DNA from: Cytophagales bacterium
Lineage (GTDB): Bacteria; Bacteroidota; Bacteroidia; Cytophagales; Spirosomataceae
DNA length: 64,000 nt
Assembly (NCBI GenBank): GCA_004292855.1
Contig: RDXN01000044.1
Location: 1-64,000 of the forward strand
Direction: 5' to 3'
Shown: one piece after another, positions 34,353-43,161 of the stretch
Position numbering within the stretch: position 1 is the first letter of the stretch
How the letters are laid out: every line of letters starts with the position of its first letter
Made by a program: the position numbers and the translations under genes
Notes under the pieces: generated by a model
The model's database searches: none
What the model saw: only the letters and a program-made list of their open reading frames with translations
What the model was told of the DNA's origin: nothing

Positions 34353-37300
34353 TCAATATGCGTCGGGTAGTCTGTTTATCACCTACCTGAACCCGAAGCA
34401 GGTAGATACCCGTCGGTTGGTTGGTGAGATCAAGCATTATTTGTTTATCACGGGTTTTTCGCTGGAGAATCGCCCGTCCATTGAGATCGGTGACTGTAAG
34501 CCCCGCATTTGTGTGATTTAGTGGCAGATCAATATCGACTGTCAGAATCGAGGTGGTAGGGACCGGATATGCGTTAACAGCTTGTCCTAAAAGATCATCT
34601 TCAACCCCCAAAACGGGCAACACACGCACGACCGCCGTGCCCGACACAGGCCCAAAACCGCAGTTGTTCACGACTGAGGTTAGCTTATAGGTTGTGTTAC
34701 GCAACGGCCTGATATCGAGCACGTGCGGGTTGGCATTTGTCGCCACCGTCAGACTACGCAGACTGTCGGCATACGCAAACGTCCAGGGTCCGTCGCCCGT
34801 GAAGGTTATGTTCAGTTTGGCGGCCTGCCCCTCGAAAACGTCCTGCGTACCGACCAAAATAGCCGAGGGTAACGGGCGAATGTTCAGGAAAACCGGGCTT
34901 GGTTTGCCCAAAACGGCAATGCCCGGATTCGACCCAACCACGCGCAGATAATACAACCCGGCCGATATGCTGGCCGGAATACTTACCGATATGGGGCCTA
35001 CTTGCCCGTTGCCCACACCTACTGTTGTCGACACTCGACTCGTGCTGTCGGTTGCAATTTCGACCCGAAAAATATTTCCCGCGTTGAACTCACCATTTGT
35101 TGTAAATGGCACCGAAAAGCCAGTGCCCGCGCAGGCCACCGAAGCTGGTAGTGTACCTGTTGTGATGGTTGGTATACGCACAAAAACAGTTGCCGTGGCC
35201 GGGTTGCCGGGTAAGCCCTGCCCGCACACATTGGTTACACTAGCCACCTGAAAAACGGTTGTTTGGGGTGGCATCACGTTCACCGTTGTTAATGTATCGT
35301 TGGTGGTACCGGCTGTCCCATCGGAGAGGGTATAACCAAACGGCGGGACCCCCGTAAAGCGTAGTTGCAGCGGGGCCGTGCGGCCCAGATTCACTGTCGT
35401 AGAGCCAAGCAGAGAGAGAGTGGGATTCGTATTCACGAACAGTCGGATGCTCGACCGGGCACTGTAACAGCCATTGGCTCCAATCTGATAAACGTAAAAG
35501 ATACGCCCGCCGGGAGCTGTGGCGTTGAGCGTGATAGGTGAAGGGGCGTTATTGGTTAAGTTGCCGTTAGGATCGAGCCACCGTAAACTACCGCCCGCTT
35601 CGCCGGTAGCTTGCAACGGTGTGGTTTGGTCGTTCCGGCAATAGCTCACCGACGTTATGCTCACCACCGGGGCGGGGGCCGTCCGAACGGTTACGTTCAG
35701 CGTGGAGCGGGGGCCTTCGCAGTTATTAACCGTTTGTGAAACTTGATACTGAATGGTTTGCAGGCGGTCGATGGGGGGCGTGGGCGTCGACGAGAATGCG
35801 TTTCCGTCGATGTTGTACCAGCGCAAATTCTGGCCCTGTGCCGAAAGCGGTTGCACGGCCTGTGCGGGCTGGTCGGCCTGGGGCAGGCAGAAAAACAGGT
35901 CGTTAACGCCCGGAGCCGATGGCAACGCGTTGACCGTCACGACCAACGGTGCCCGTGGCCCTTCGCAATCGTTCTGGGTTTGGCTTACCTGATACGTAAA
36001 CGTACCTACCGAGTTCGTAGGTGGGGTAGGAGCCGTAGAACCCCCGTTGCCCGAAGGATCGTAGTACCGTAACAAGGTTCCCGAAGCCTGAATAGGCCGC
36101 GTAGAGCCGTTTTGGCACAAACTCATGGGGGTAACGCTCGGCGCAGTTGGTAAACCCTTTACGTTTACTGGCAACGTAGCAGTGGGGCCATCGCACCCGT
36201 TGAGACGCTGGAACACGGTGTAGGTGAGAAGTTGTGCTACATTGTTCGGAACCGTGGGTGGTGTTGTCTGCGTGGCCCCCGATGGACCTGTCGACCAGAT
36301 CAGCGTAGCTCCCGGAACGCTACTTGCTGTGAGTGTCGGTGCGGGTTGGTTCAGACAGAACGCCAACCCCGATACACCCGGCGCATCGGGTGTATCGCGT
36401 ACGACAACCGGAATAGCGGCCCGTGGTCCTTCGCAACCATTGGCAAATTGAGCTACATAAAACGTAGTCGTACCTACAAACGTGTTGTTAACAGAGGGGG
36501 GCGTTCCGGTAAATGTGCCACCCGTTGCACTGGTTCCATACCACCGCAAATTAGACCCCGTTGCACTCAACGTTGGGGCTGCTTTGCCTTCGCAAAAAGC
36601 GGCTGGTAGTACTACTGCGGGGGCGGTCGGGATGTTGTTAATCGTTACGGTTGCCGTGGCGCGTTGGCTTGTGCAGCCGTCGGTGTTTGTTTGTTGCACC
36701 TGATACGAAAGCGTTCCGGTGGCCGAGGTCGGTGGACTAGGCGCGCTGGGCAACCCCGCACCACTCTGATCGAACCAGACTACCGATGCGCTTTGCACAA
36801 TGCCCGAAACGGTTAATTGCCGGGGTGTTTCGTTCAGGCAACGATTCTCCGGCGTAACGGTGGGCGTGGCAGGTGTGGCCGAAACCCTTACAACGTATGA
36901 GGAAGGAGAACTGCCGCAGTTGCCTGTAAACTGCCGTACATAATACGTATAGGTGTTTGGGGTCGTAGGGGGGGCTGGTTGGGTAATTTGAGTGGTCCCA
37001 GCCGCGTCGGAATACCACCGGACGTTGGTTCCATTCACGGTTAATGCCGACGGTGCCGCCGATTGGCAATAGGTTAGCGAGACCGACGCCAACGCCGAGG
37101 GTGCCGCCGAGACGTTAACCGCAACTGGACTGCGCTGCGTACTCTCGCAACCGTTTGCAACAGCCCCCACCTGGTACGTTACACTTGTTGGCGTACTCAA
37201 ATTCTGCGTGGGTGCTGCTCCGTTGTTAGGCAGCAGCGCACCCGCCGACGAATACCACCGGAACCCCGCCCCGCTCGGCGAGAGAATCTGGGGCGTGGGA

Positions 37301-38220
37301 CTCTGGCAAAGATTCTGCGGATTCGTTACTGAAGGTGCGCTTGGCGTGTTATTCACCGTGACCGGGATCCCAATTCGCGTGCTCTCGCAACCCGTTGTGT
37401 TCTGACTGACGTAAAACGGCCCAATCGACCCGGCAACATTGGTGGATGGCACAGTAGGCACAATTGCAGGGCTTGGATTGTTGCTATTTGTGCCGTACCA
37501 GCGAAGGTTAGTGCCTGTGGCGTTGAGGGCTGCCCCCGGTATAGTTGAACAATACAATGGCTGGCTTGGGGGCAGTACCGGATCAGGCGATTTGGCCGTA
37601 ACTGTAAACGTAATGGTACGACCGGGACTTTCGCAGAGACCAACCAATTGCGTTACGGTGTAGGTGTACGTGCCTGCGCCCGGAGCTGTAAAATTATAAG
37701 TAGCCGAGTTGTTCTGAACCAGGCCGCCACTCTGATCAAACCATTTCAAGGTAGAACCTGTGGCCGTCATCGAGACAGGCGACCCCGCACAAATTTGCCC
37801 AGCCGGACTGCTGATGCCTGCTGGTGGTGCGGCTGGTGAAATTCCAATGTTAACTGTCGTGCTGTTAAGCACCGGGTTTGTTGAGACAACCCTCATTTTA
37901 TAAGCACCAGCAGCCAATGTGCTTGGCATAGTGCCGAGCAACTGATACGTAACGGCAGAACTAGGACTAGCCGTGCGCGTGGCAATAATGGTTGGCGTTG
38001 CCGGGAATGTCCCGTTGGCGGTTGAAAGCTCCACGTTGAACACGTTGTTAACATTAAACGAGCCAGTTGCTGTAAAGGAAGTAATGATTCCACCCCCAGC
38101 AACTACACATTGAGCTGAATTTGTCGGACCTATGATGTTTTGTGCATGAAGCCGCCCCCCACTCAATAATCCTACACACAAAATAGCCCAAACACAGGAG
38201 TAAAGCAGTCTCTGTTTCAT
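34345..38220 (-). CDS. Large Ig-like repeat protein with T9SS sorting domain
   Basis: 1291 residues, secreted: signal peptide ending GGRLHAQ, then a beta-rich domain, ten repeats of about 80-90 residues and a second beta-rich region. Each repeat has the pattern CQS..P.L...G..LRWY....P.PP, T..YQVSQ..N.CEGPR and V.VN..P.AP; the ten W/Y-containing units begin near GSTLKWFDQ and end at GGSLRWLDP. They resemble the Ig-like repeats of gliding-bacterial surface proteins. The final 75 residues are a type A C-terminal domain (AYPVPTTSILTVD, LTDLN-like VTDLNGRAI, PTGIYLLRVQVGDKQTTRRI), which directs export by the type IX system and surface anchoring. Probably an adhesin; no enzymatic domain is seen. 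Confidence 0.88.
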   Translation of the reverse strand: MKQRLLYSCVWAILCVGLLSGGRLHAQNIIGPTNSAQCVVAGGGIITSFTATGSFNVNNVFNVELSTANGTFPATPTIIATRTASPSSAVTYQLLGTMPSTLAAGAYKMRVVSTNPVLNSTTVNIGISPAAPPAGISSPAGQICAGSPVSMTATGSTLKWFDQSGGLVQNNSATYNFTAPGAGTYTYTVTQLVGLCESPGRTITFTVTAKSPDPVLPPSQPLYCSTIPGAALNATGTNLRWYGTNSNNPSPAIVPTVPSTNVAGSIGPFYVSQNTTGCESTRIGIPVTVNNTPSAPSVTNPQNLCQSPTPQILSPSGAGFRWYSSAGALLPNNGAAPTQNLSTPTSVTYQVGAVANGCESTQRSPVAVNVSAAPSALASVSLTYCQSAAPSALTVNGTNVRWYSDAAGTTQITQPAPPTTPNTYTYYVRQFTGNCGSSPSSYVVRVSATPATPTVTPENRCLNETPRQLTVSGIVQSASVVWFDQSGAGLPSAPSPPTSATGTLSYQVQQTNTDGCTSQRATATVTINNIPTAPAVVLPAAFCEGKAAPTLSATGSNLRWYGTSATGGTFTGTPPSVNNTFVGTTTFYVAQFANGCEGPRAAIPVVVRDTPDAPGVSGLAFCLNQPAPTLTASSVPGATLIWSTGPSGATQTTPPTVPNNVAQLLTYTVFQRLNGCDGPTATLPVNVKGLPTAPSVTPMSLCQNGSTRPIQASGTLLRYYDPSGNGGSTAPTPPTNSVGTFTYQVSQTQNDCEGPRAPLVVTVNALPSAPGVNDLFFCLPQADQPAQAVQPLSAQGQNLRWYNIDGNAFSSTPTPPIDRLQTIQYQVSQTVNNCEGPRSTLNVTVRTAPAPVVSITSVSYCRNDQTTPLQATGEAGGSLRWLDPNGNLTNNAPSPITLNATAPGGRIFYVYQIGANGCYSARSSIRLFVNTNPTLSLLGSTTVNLGRTAPLQLRFTGVPPFGYTLSDGTAGTTNDTLTTVNVMPPQTTVFQVASVTNVCGQGLPGNPATATVFVRIPTITTGTLPASVACAGTGFSVPFTTNGEFNAGNIFRVEIATDSTSRVSTTVGVGNGQVGPISVSIPASISAGLYYLRVVGSNPGIAVLGKPSPVFLNIRPLPSAILVGTQDVFEGQAAKLNITFTGDGPWTFAYADSLRSLTVATNANPHVLDIRPLRNTTYKLTSVVNNCGFGPVSGTAVVRVLPVLGVEDDLLGQAVNAYPVPTTSILTVDIDLPLNHTNAGLTVTDLNGRAILQRKTRDKQIMLDLTNQPTGIYLLRVQVGDKQTTRRILKQ

Positions 38221-38248
38221 AGAGGTAAAACACTGGTGAATACGCGCC

Positions 38249-38256
38249 CAAAATTA
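38249..38256 (-). promoter_or_regulatory. -7 element TAATTTTG of the Ig-repeat gene
   Basis: Perfect TAnnTTTG on the minus strand, 28 bp before the ATG at 38220. The nearest TTG upstream is only 12 bp away, shorter than usual, so the -33 part is doubtful. Confidence 0.4.
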
Positions 38257-38697
38257 CGGGCATTTATGCAATTGAAGTCGATGTGGTTCAAGCAAAGAGT
38301 ACGACAGGCAACAAGTTAGATGCCGTTGCACCACGGTGTATGAACATGTACCACAAAAACCCGGCCAGTACAAACCCTGCCCGTTTGACAATGGGGGACT
38401 AGACTCCTATAAAAAAACTGGGAACTGATTGTGGAAATCCCGCCGTACCTGCATCAACTCAAAAATGCAGCGTTGACTACTGTACGCACGGTGTAGATTT
38501 GAAAAACTACTAAAAGAACTATGAACAAGGGACCCCCAATATTACAATTTCAATGTATGTTATGCCCAGGGCATATCTATTAAGAAACAAGCTCTTACGG
38601 CTGTTTAGCAGGGGTATCAGAGGGTTAGCTCATCTTGGAAAAGTAACACAACCTATTTCTGAATTTCTACTGAGGTTAAATTTTTTGGTCGCGGCCC
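38257..38697. other. Gene-free stretch between divergent surface-protein and TonB clusters
   Basis: About 440 bp with no supported gene. A 60-codon open frame at 38553-38735 has no family features, poor start context and overlaps the exbB promoter. I see no strong inverted repeat or terminator. Confidence 0.5.
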
Positions 38698-38730
38698 TTG
38701 CATCGAATTGCTTTCAAAACCCTACTTTTG
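38698..38730 (+). promoter_or_regulatory. Promoter of the exbB-exbD-tonB cluster
   Basis: TTG (38698-38700), 22 bp, then TACTTTTG (38723-38730) fits the Bacteroidota promoter consensus. It leaves a leader of about 115 nt before exbB, with no other consensus box between. Confidence 0.6.
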
Positions 38731-38851
38731 TCTAAGCCTTGATGCATGTTCACCAAAATTTTATTGCACCAAACGCGATCATTGTAAAATTTTTGACTTT
38801 TTTTGACGAGCGAAAATCAAACTTTTAATTTAACCCTTTAGTACTAGTTCA

Positions 38852-39685
38852 ATGAAAACACAGAATCCTGCTCCAGCACCCGCCAAAGTTGCCGCACCGA
38901 AAAGAAAGTCCGGTGGCCTGAACCCGGCATTAGTAATCCCGATCCTGTTAGTGATTGGTCACTTGGCTTACTATCTCATTTTTGGTGACGGCAGTCACTT
39001 TCAGGATGGCGACAACACAAAGCAGCCACTAGCGGGCGATTTCTTCGGAATCATCTTCAAAGGAGGTTTTATTGTACCAATCCTATTCACCTGTTTCCTT
39101 TGCGTGTTGGTGTTCTCGATTGAGCGTTTCATCACTATTGGGCGTGCCAACGGCTCTGGCTCTGTAGATGATTTCGTTTTGAAGGTGAAAAACCTGCTCG
39201 ACAAAAACGAGGTTGATGCCGCTATCCGTGAGTGCGACAAGCAAAAAGGCTCGATTGGAAACGTGGTGAAGACGGCTCTGCTTAAGTATCAGCAACTGGC
39301 TTCAGATACTGAAATGTCGAAGGAGCAAAAATTAGCAGCCCTCTCGAAAGAAGTTGAAGAAGCAACAACGCTTGAGTTGCCAATGTTAGAGAAGAATCTC
39401 GTAATCATTGCAACGCTCGCTTCGGTTTCTACCCTGATCGCCCTCCTCGGAACGGTAATCGGTATGATCCGGGCGTTCTCGGCAATGGGTGCTACGGGTC
39501 AGCCCGACACAGCGGCTCTGTCGAACGGTATTTCGGAGGCCCTTGTAAATACGGCTGTTGGTATCGGTACGGCTGCTATCGCAACCATCATGTATGCTTA
39601 CTTCACGAGCCGCATTGATGCCCTGACATACAACATCGACGAGATCGGTCTGAGCATCCAGCAAAACTTTGCCGCTCACAACTAA
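38852..39685 (+). CDS. exbB: MotA/TolQ/ExbB proton channel protein
   Basis: 277 residues. The N-terminal Pro/Ala-rich tail (NPAPAPAKVAAPKRKSG) is followed by one membrane helix (ALVIPILLVIGHLAYYLIFG), a second at IVPILFTCFLCVLVFSIERF, a helical cytoplasmic region, and the two channel helices LVIIATLASVSTLIALLGTVIGMIRAF and ALVNTAVGIGTAAIATIMYAYF. With two ExbD proteins and TonB encoded next, it forms the inner-membrane motor that powers TonB-dependent (SusC-type) transport. Bacteroidota versions often have this longer N-terminus. First gene of the cluster behind its own promoter. Confidence 0.92.
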   Translation: MKTQNPAPAPAKVAAPKRKSGGLNPALVIPILLVIGHLAYYLIFGDGSHFQDGDNTKQPLAGDFFGIIFKGGFIVPILFTCFLCVLVFSIERFITIGRANGSGSVDDFVLKVKNLLDKNEVDAAIRECDKQKGSIGNVVKTALLKYQQLASDTEMSKEQKLAALSKEVEEATTLELPMLEKNLVIIATLASVSTLIALLGTVIGMIRAFSAMGATGQPDTAALSNGISEALVNTAVGIGTAAIATIMYAYFTSRIDALTYNIDEIGLSIQQNFAAHN

Positions 39686-39734
39686 GCGTGCAGTTCATCT
39701 GGTACTCAGTTTACACTTTAATTGGTAACGACAC

Positions 39735-40364
39735 ATGCCACGAGTAAAACCCAAACGGCACGGATCTGGAATGGATATGACCGCGATGGTGGACGTAGCC
39801 TTCCTGCTGCTGACGTTCTTTATCCTGACCGCCCAGTTCCGGGTGCAGGACGCGGCAACCATCGAAACGCCCTCGTCAATCTCCGGTATTAAGGTGCCCG
39901 ATAAGGACATCATGACCATTGGCCTGAGCAAAGAAGGAAACGTTTATTTCGGTATCGATAATCAGCAAAAACGTCGGGATATGCTCGACAACTTTGCAGC
40001 GGCCAATGGCCTGTCGTTTACCGAAAAAGAGAAAAAAGCGTTTTCGCTCCTATCGAGTTTCGGTGTGCCAAAAAATCAGCTCAGAGCATTTCTGAATCTT
40101 GATCCTGAGCAACGCAATGCCTTCAAGCAACCCGGTATCCCAATCGATACAACGGGAGCGGGTCCAGGTAATGAGTTGAAAGACTGGGTTTTTAATGCCC
40201 GGAAAGCGAACAACGATCTGCGGATTGCCCTCAAAGGCGACAACCTTGCGAAGTTTCCAAACTTCAAAAATGTGTTGGGAACGTTGCAGGCGCAGAATAT
40301 CAACAAGTTTAACCTGATTACGGGTACGGAAGCCCCGCCCGCAGGTTGGAAAAACGACGATTAA
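39735..40364 (+). CDS. exbD: ExbD/TolR-family protein (first)
   Basis: 209 residues. A short basic cytoplasmic N-terminus (MPRVKPKRHGSGMDMTAMVD) carries the conserved Asp at the start of the membrane helix VDVAFLLLTFFILTAQF, which is the proton-coupling site. The periplasmic part is longer than in E. coli ExbD: an insert of about 60 residues (KKAFSLLSSFGVPKNQLRAFL onward to GPGNELKDW) precedes the usual last strands (NDLRIALKGDNL, FNLITGTE). The second ExbD follows after a repeat. Confidence 0.9.
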   Translation: MPRVKPKRHGSGMDMTAMVDVAFLLLTFFILTAQFRVQDAATIETPSSISGIKVPDKDIMTIGLSKEGNVYFGIDNQQKRRDMLDNFAAANGLSFTEKEKKAFSLLSSFGVPKNQLRAFLNLDPEQRNAFKQPGIPIDTTGAGPGNELKDWVFNARKANNDLRIALKGDNLAKFPNFKNVLGTLQAQNINKFNLITGTEAPPAGWKNDD

Positions 40365-40382
40365 TTTAGTTTTCAGCTTACT

Positions 40383-40436
40383 GTTTTCAGTTTCCATTTT
40401 ACAGGCCTTATCGACTGTGAACTGGAAACTGAAAAC
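40383..40436. repeat. Inverted repeat between the two exbD genes
   Basis: 22-bp arms (40383-40404 and 40415-40436; gttttcagtttcca side against tggaaactgaaaac) with a few mismatches and a 10-nt loop, inside an operon. The left flank continues with further gttttcag units (40369-40383). Confidence 0.75.
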
Positions 40437-40453
40437 CGAAAACATCAAACGAT

Positions 40454-40987
40454 ATGTCAGAAATAGACACCTCCGGTGGGGGTGGTAAAGGCGATGGTAA
40501 GGTAAGGGCCAAGAAAGCGTCAACCAAAATTGACATGACCCCCATGGTGGACCTTGGGTTCCTCCTGATTACCTTTTTCATCCTCGCTACCACCCTCAGC
40601 AAGCCTTCGGCAATGACGCTGAACGTGCCGGATAAAACGCTTAAAGAAGAAACGGAGCCAATCAAAGCATCGAATGTAATGACGATCTTTCTTGGCAAGG
40701 ACAATAAAGCACACTATATTTTCGGGAAAGCTGCCTCAGAAGAGCCGGAAGTAATAACAGTTGGCTTTGGGTATGACCTGCGGAAAGCCATCCTGACAGA
40801 AGGCCAGAAAGTACCTGCCGACAAGTTTGTAGTGGTTATAAAGCCAACCAAAGAGGCCACCTATCGCAACATAGTGGACATCATGGATGAAATGACCATT
40901 ACCAAAATGAAGCGGTACGCCCTTGTGGACGAATTAACTCCAGATGAGAAAATACTTCTCAAGGATAAAGTAAAGCTAGACATTTAA
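40454..40987 (+). CDS. exbD: ExbD/TolR-family protein (second)
   Basis: 177 residues. The N-terminus MSEIDTSGGGGKGDGKVRAKK is followed by TKIDMTPMVDLGFLLITFFIL with the proton-carrying Asp in the membrane helix, as in the first ExbD. The periplasmic domain (ALVDELTPDEKILLKDKV at the end) differs clearly from the first copy, so the two are probably not interchangeable. Two different ExbD proteins per motor are common in Bacteroidota TonB clusters. The start is 17 bp after the repeat; tonB starts 7 bp after the stop. Confidence 0.9.
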   Translation: MSEIDTSGGGGKGDGKVRAKKASTKIDMTPMVDLGFLLITFFILATTLSKPSAMTLNVPDKTLKEETEPIKASNVMTIFLGKDNKAHYIFGKAASEEPEVITVGFGYDLRKAILTEGQKVPADKFVVVIKPTKEATYRNIVDIMDEMTITKMKRYALVDELTPDEKILLKDKVKLDI

Positions 40988-40994
40988 TAAGACC

Positions 40995-41825
40995 ATGGCA
41001 GAAACGACAGCGAAACCAACACTAGATGATATAGTGTTCGCGAACCGAAACAAAGCGTATGGGGCTTACTCACTGCGAAAAGGGTATGCGAGTACGGTAA
41101 CTCGTGCCTTGTTAATTGGCGCAGCAGTGTTTATTCTGGCGGTATTGGCACCAACCATTATCAATGCCATTACGCCGGATAATAGCGATGAGTTGTCAAT
41201 GAAGGAGGTGGATTTGATGAAACTGCCACCCCCACCCATCGACCCCAACGAACCACCACCACCGCCCCCACCACCGGTTGAGTTGCCGAAGGTGAACACG
41301 GTGAAGTTCCTCCCGCCCGAAGTTAAGCCGGACGAAGAGGTTCCTGAAGAAACACCTCCCCCAGCCGTTGAGGAACTGAAGGAGGCTGTTGCCGCTGAGA
41401 AAACGCAGGAAGGTGACCCCAACGCCGAAGAGGTAATTGTGGCCCCTGAGGAAACGTCTGGCCCTACAAAGGTTGAGGTAGCCGTGGAAGCCCCTGCCCC
41501 CAAAGACGACGAAATCTTTACGGTGGTAGAGCAACAACCTGAGTTCAATGGCGGTCAGTCGGCCATGTACGCATGGTTGGGCAAAAACCTTCGTTATCCG
41601 GCAGCCGCTCAGCGTGCTAACGTAGCGGGACGGGTGTTTGTGAGCTTCGTAGTTAACACCGACGGAAGTATTCAGGACGTAGCCGTTCTGAAAGGCCTTG
41701 GCTTCGGTACAGACGAAGAAGCGCAACGAGTTGTGAAAAGCATGCCCAAGTGGAAGCCCGGTAAGCAATCGGGTCGTCCGGTTCGGGTAAAGTATAACCT
41801 GCCTATCAACTTTACGTTGGAGTAA
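40995..41825 (+). CDS. tonB: Energy transducer TonB
   Basis: 276 residues. The N-terminal LDDIVFANRNKAYGAYSLRKGY is the cytoplasmic motif of Bacteroidota TonB proteins, followed by one membrane helix (ALLIGAAVFILAVLAPTII). Then come a proline-rich spacer (PPPPIDPNEPPPPPPPP, later Glu/Pro-rich to about residue 165) and a C-terminal TonB domain (YPAAAQRANVAGRVFVSFVV, DEEAQRVVKSMPKWKPGKQ, VKYNLPINFTLE). It bridges the periplasm and opens SusC-type receptors. The stop overlaps the next start (TAATG). Confidence 0.94.
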   Translation: MAETTAKPTLDDIVFANRNKAYGAYSLRKGYASTVTRALLIGAAVFILAVLAPTIINAITPDNSDELSMKEVDLMKLPPPPIDPNEPPPPPPPPVELPKVNTVKFLPPEVKPDEEVPEETPPPAVEELKEAVAAEKTQEGDPNAEEVIVAPEETSGPTKVEVAVEAPAPKDDEIFTVVEQQPEFNGGQSAMYAWLGKNLRYPAAAQRANVAGRVFVSFVVNTDGSIQDVAVLKGLGFGTDEEAQRVVKSMPKWKPGKQSGRPVRVKYNLPINFTLE

Positions 41826-42058
41826 TGCGGCAGCGAAATAGAGTATCGGAGCGATTGACGCTGGTTTTGGCGGCTCTAGCTTCGGTGGCATACCTGGGGG
41901 GAGGCATCGCACTGATAGCCTCCCCTCAGCAGTTTGTCATATTCCCCCCGCCCGGTTTGTTGCGCTACGGCATGGCCGCCCTCCTGATTTGGTACGGCGG
42001 CTCACGGGCCTACCGTGCCTACTACCTGTATAAGGACAGTCAATTTGACGACGATTAA
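41825..42058 (+). CDS. Small two-helix membrane protein
   Basis: 77 residues with two hydrophobic helices (LTLVLAALASVAYLGGGIALIA and LLRYGMAALLIWYGG) joined by a PPP-containing loop and ending in a tyrosine-rich, acidic tail (AYRAYYLYKDSQFDDD). I do not recognise the family. Its ATG overlaps the tonB stop by one base, so it is translationally coupled and likely made with the motor. A role as a small partner of ExbB/TonB is possible but only context supports it. Confidence 0.7.
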   Translation: MRQRNRVSERLTLVLAALASVAYLGGGIALIASPQQFVIFPPPGLLRYGMAALLIWYGGSRAYRAYYLYKDSQFDDD

Positions 42059-42136
42059 ACCAATTAAACGCAACGTTATCTAACCAATGTAAGGCAGCTT
42101 TTGTGGAATCATTGGCTGTTTTGCATCAACTACGCG

Positions 42137-43072
42137 ATGATAAAAGCCTCACTTTGTTTGTTAGCCTGTGTTGCCTTCGCAATGGGCTGTACTTCCAAAA
42201 AGCAGCAAGAGCTTGATACGCCATCACGCGGGACAATTACAGTAGTGTCCGACGAATCGTTTCGGCCACTGGTTGAACAGTTAACAGGTACCTACTCGGG
42301 TATTTATCCGAACGCTAAATTCAACGTTGTTTTCAAACCAGAGAAAGAGGCCATTACTACCATGCTCCGCGACAGTGCCCGGCTTGTGTTTTGCACGCGC
42401 CCACTGTCCGAAAATGAGCAGGCCGTGTTGAGGGGACGTAAGATCATCGGCAAATCAGAGCGAATAGCTACTGACGGTGTTGCCCTGATTACGGGAAAAG
42501 CCAACTCCGACAGCCTGATCACAATGAACGAACTAAAAGGACTTTTTGCCGGACAGCTCAAGAATTGGGAACAACTGAAGGGGGGTAATCAAAATGGCCC
42601 CGTCACGTTGGTATTCGACAACGGTAACGGAAGCAATATCGACTTTGTGCTTCGTACGTTCAAGGTTAGTAGCATTGAGGGGTTGCGCATCTTTACTGCA
42701 AAGTCAAATCGGGATGTTATTGATTATGTCAGTAAAAACCCACGTGCGTTAGGGTTCATTGGCGTTAACTGGATTAGTGATGGCGACGAGCGGTTAACTG
42801 CCGAACTCTCGCGTGACCTGCGCGTACTGGGTGTGTCAGATAAAGCAAATCCAGTTTCAGTGAAAGACTACTACCAACCGTTTCAACGAAGCTTGGGCTT
42901 ACAGGATTACCCATTACGCCGACCGTTGTATATTATCAGTCGGGAAGCGCACTCGGGTTTAGGGGCTGGATTGATCAATTACCTGGCCCGTGACGCTGGA
43001 AGCCTTATTGTGGAAAAATTGGGTCTTTGGCCCACCAGGCCGTATAATCGGGAGGTGATTTTGCAGAATTAA
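42137..43072 (+). CDS. PstS-like phosphate-binding lipoprotein
   Basis: 311 residues from ATG 42137; the open frame begins 12 codons earlier but only the later start gives a lipoprotein signal (LLACVAFAMGC, lipobox AMGC). The mature part is a PBP_like_2 periplasmic binding protein: GTITVVSDESFRPLVEQL, LVFCTRPLSENEQ, IATDGVALITGKAN, GNGSNIDFVLR and LGFIGVNWISD. PstS proteins bind phosphate for an ABC importer, but no pst genes are near. Its place after the TonB genes suggests a role in that cluster instead; this linkage is inference. Confidence 0.8.
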   Translation: MIKASLCLLACVAFAMGCTSKKQQELDTPSRGTITVVSDESFRPLVEQLTGTYSGIYPNAKFNVVFKPEKEAITTMLRDSARLVFCTRPLSENEQAVLRGRKIIGKSERIATDGVALITGKANSDSLITMNELKGLFAGQLKNWEQLKGGNQNGPVTLVFDNGNGSNIDFVLRTFKVSSIEGLRIFTAKSNRDVIDYVSKNPRALGFIGVNWISDGDERLTAELSRDLRVLGVSDKANPVSVKDYYQPFQRSLGLQDYPLRRPLYIISREAHSGLGAGLINYLARDAGSLIVEKLGLWPTRPYNREVILQN

Positions 43073-43081
43073 GTAAATTTT

Positions 43082-43109
43082 TTGGTCTGCCTGCAATTTT
43101 TTATTTTTG
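43082..43109 (+). promoter_or_regulatory. Promoter of the TPR protein gene
   Basis: TTG (43082-43084), 17 bp, then TATTTTTG (43102-43109) matches TTG-N17..23-TAnnTTTG. The start codon is 53 bp downstream. Confidence 0.6.
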
Positions 43110-43161
43110 CGGCTTGTTTTTAAAACAGTAGCAACTAACTTTTCTTACCAACCTGAAGTAC

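Noticed and set aside
38553-38735. A 60-codon gene before exbB
   Set aside because: No family features or start signal, and it covers the exbB promoter.
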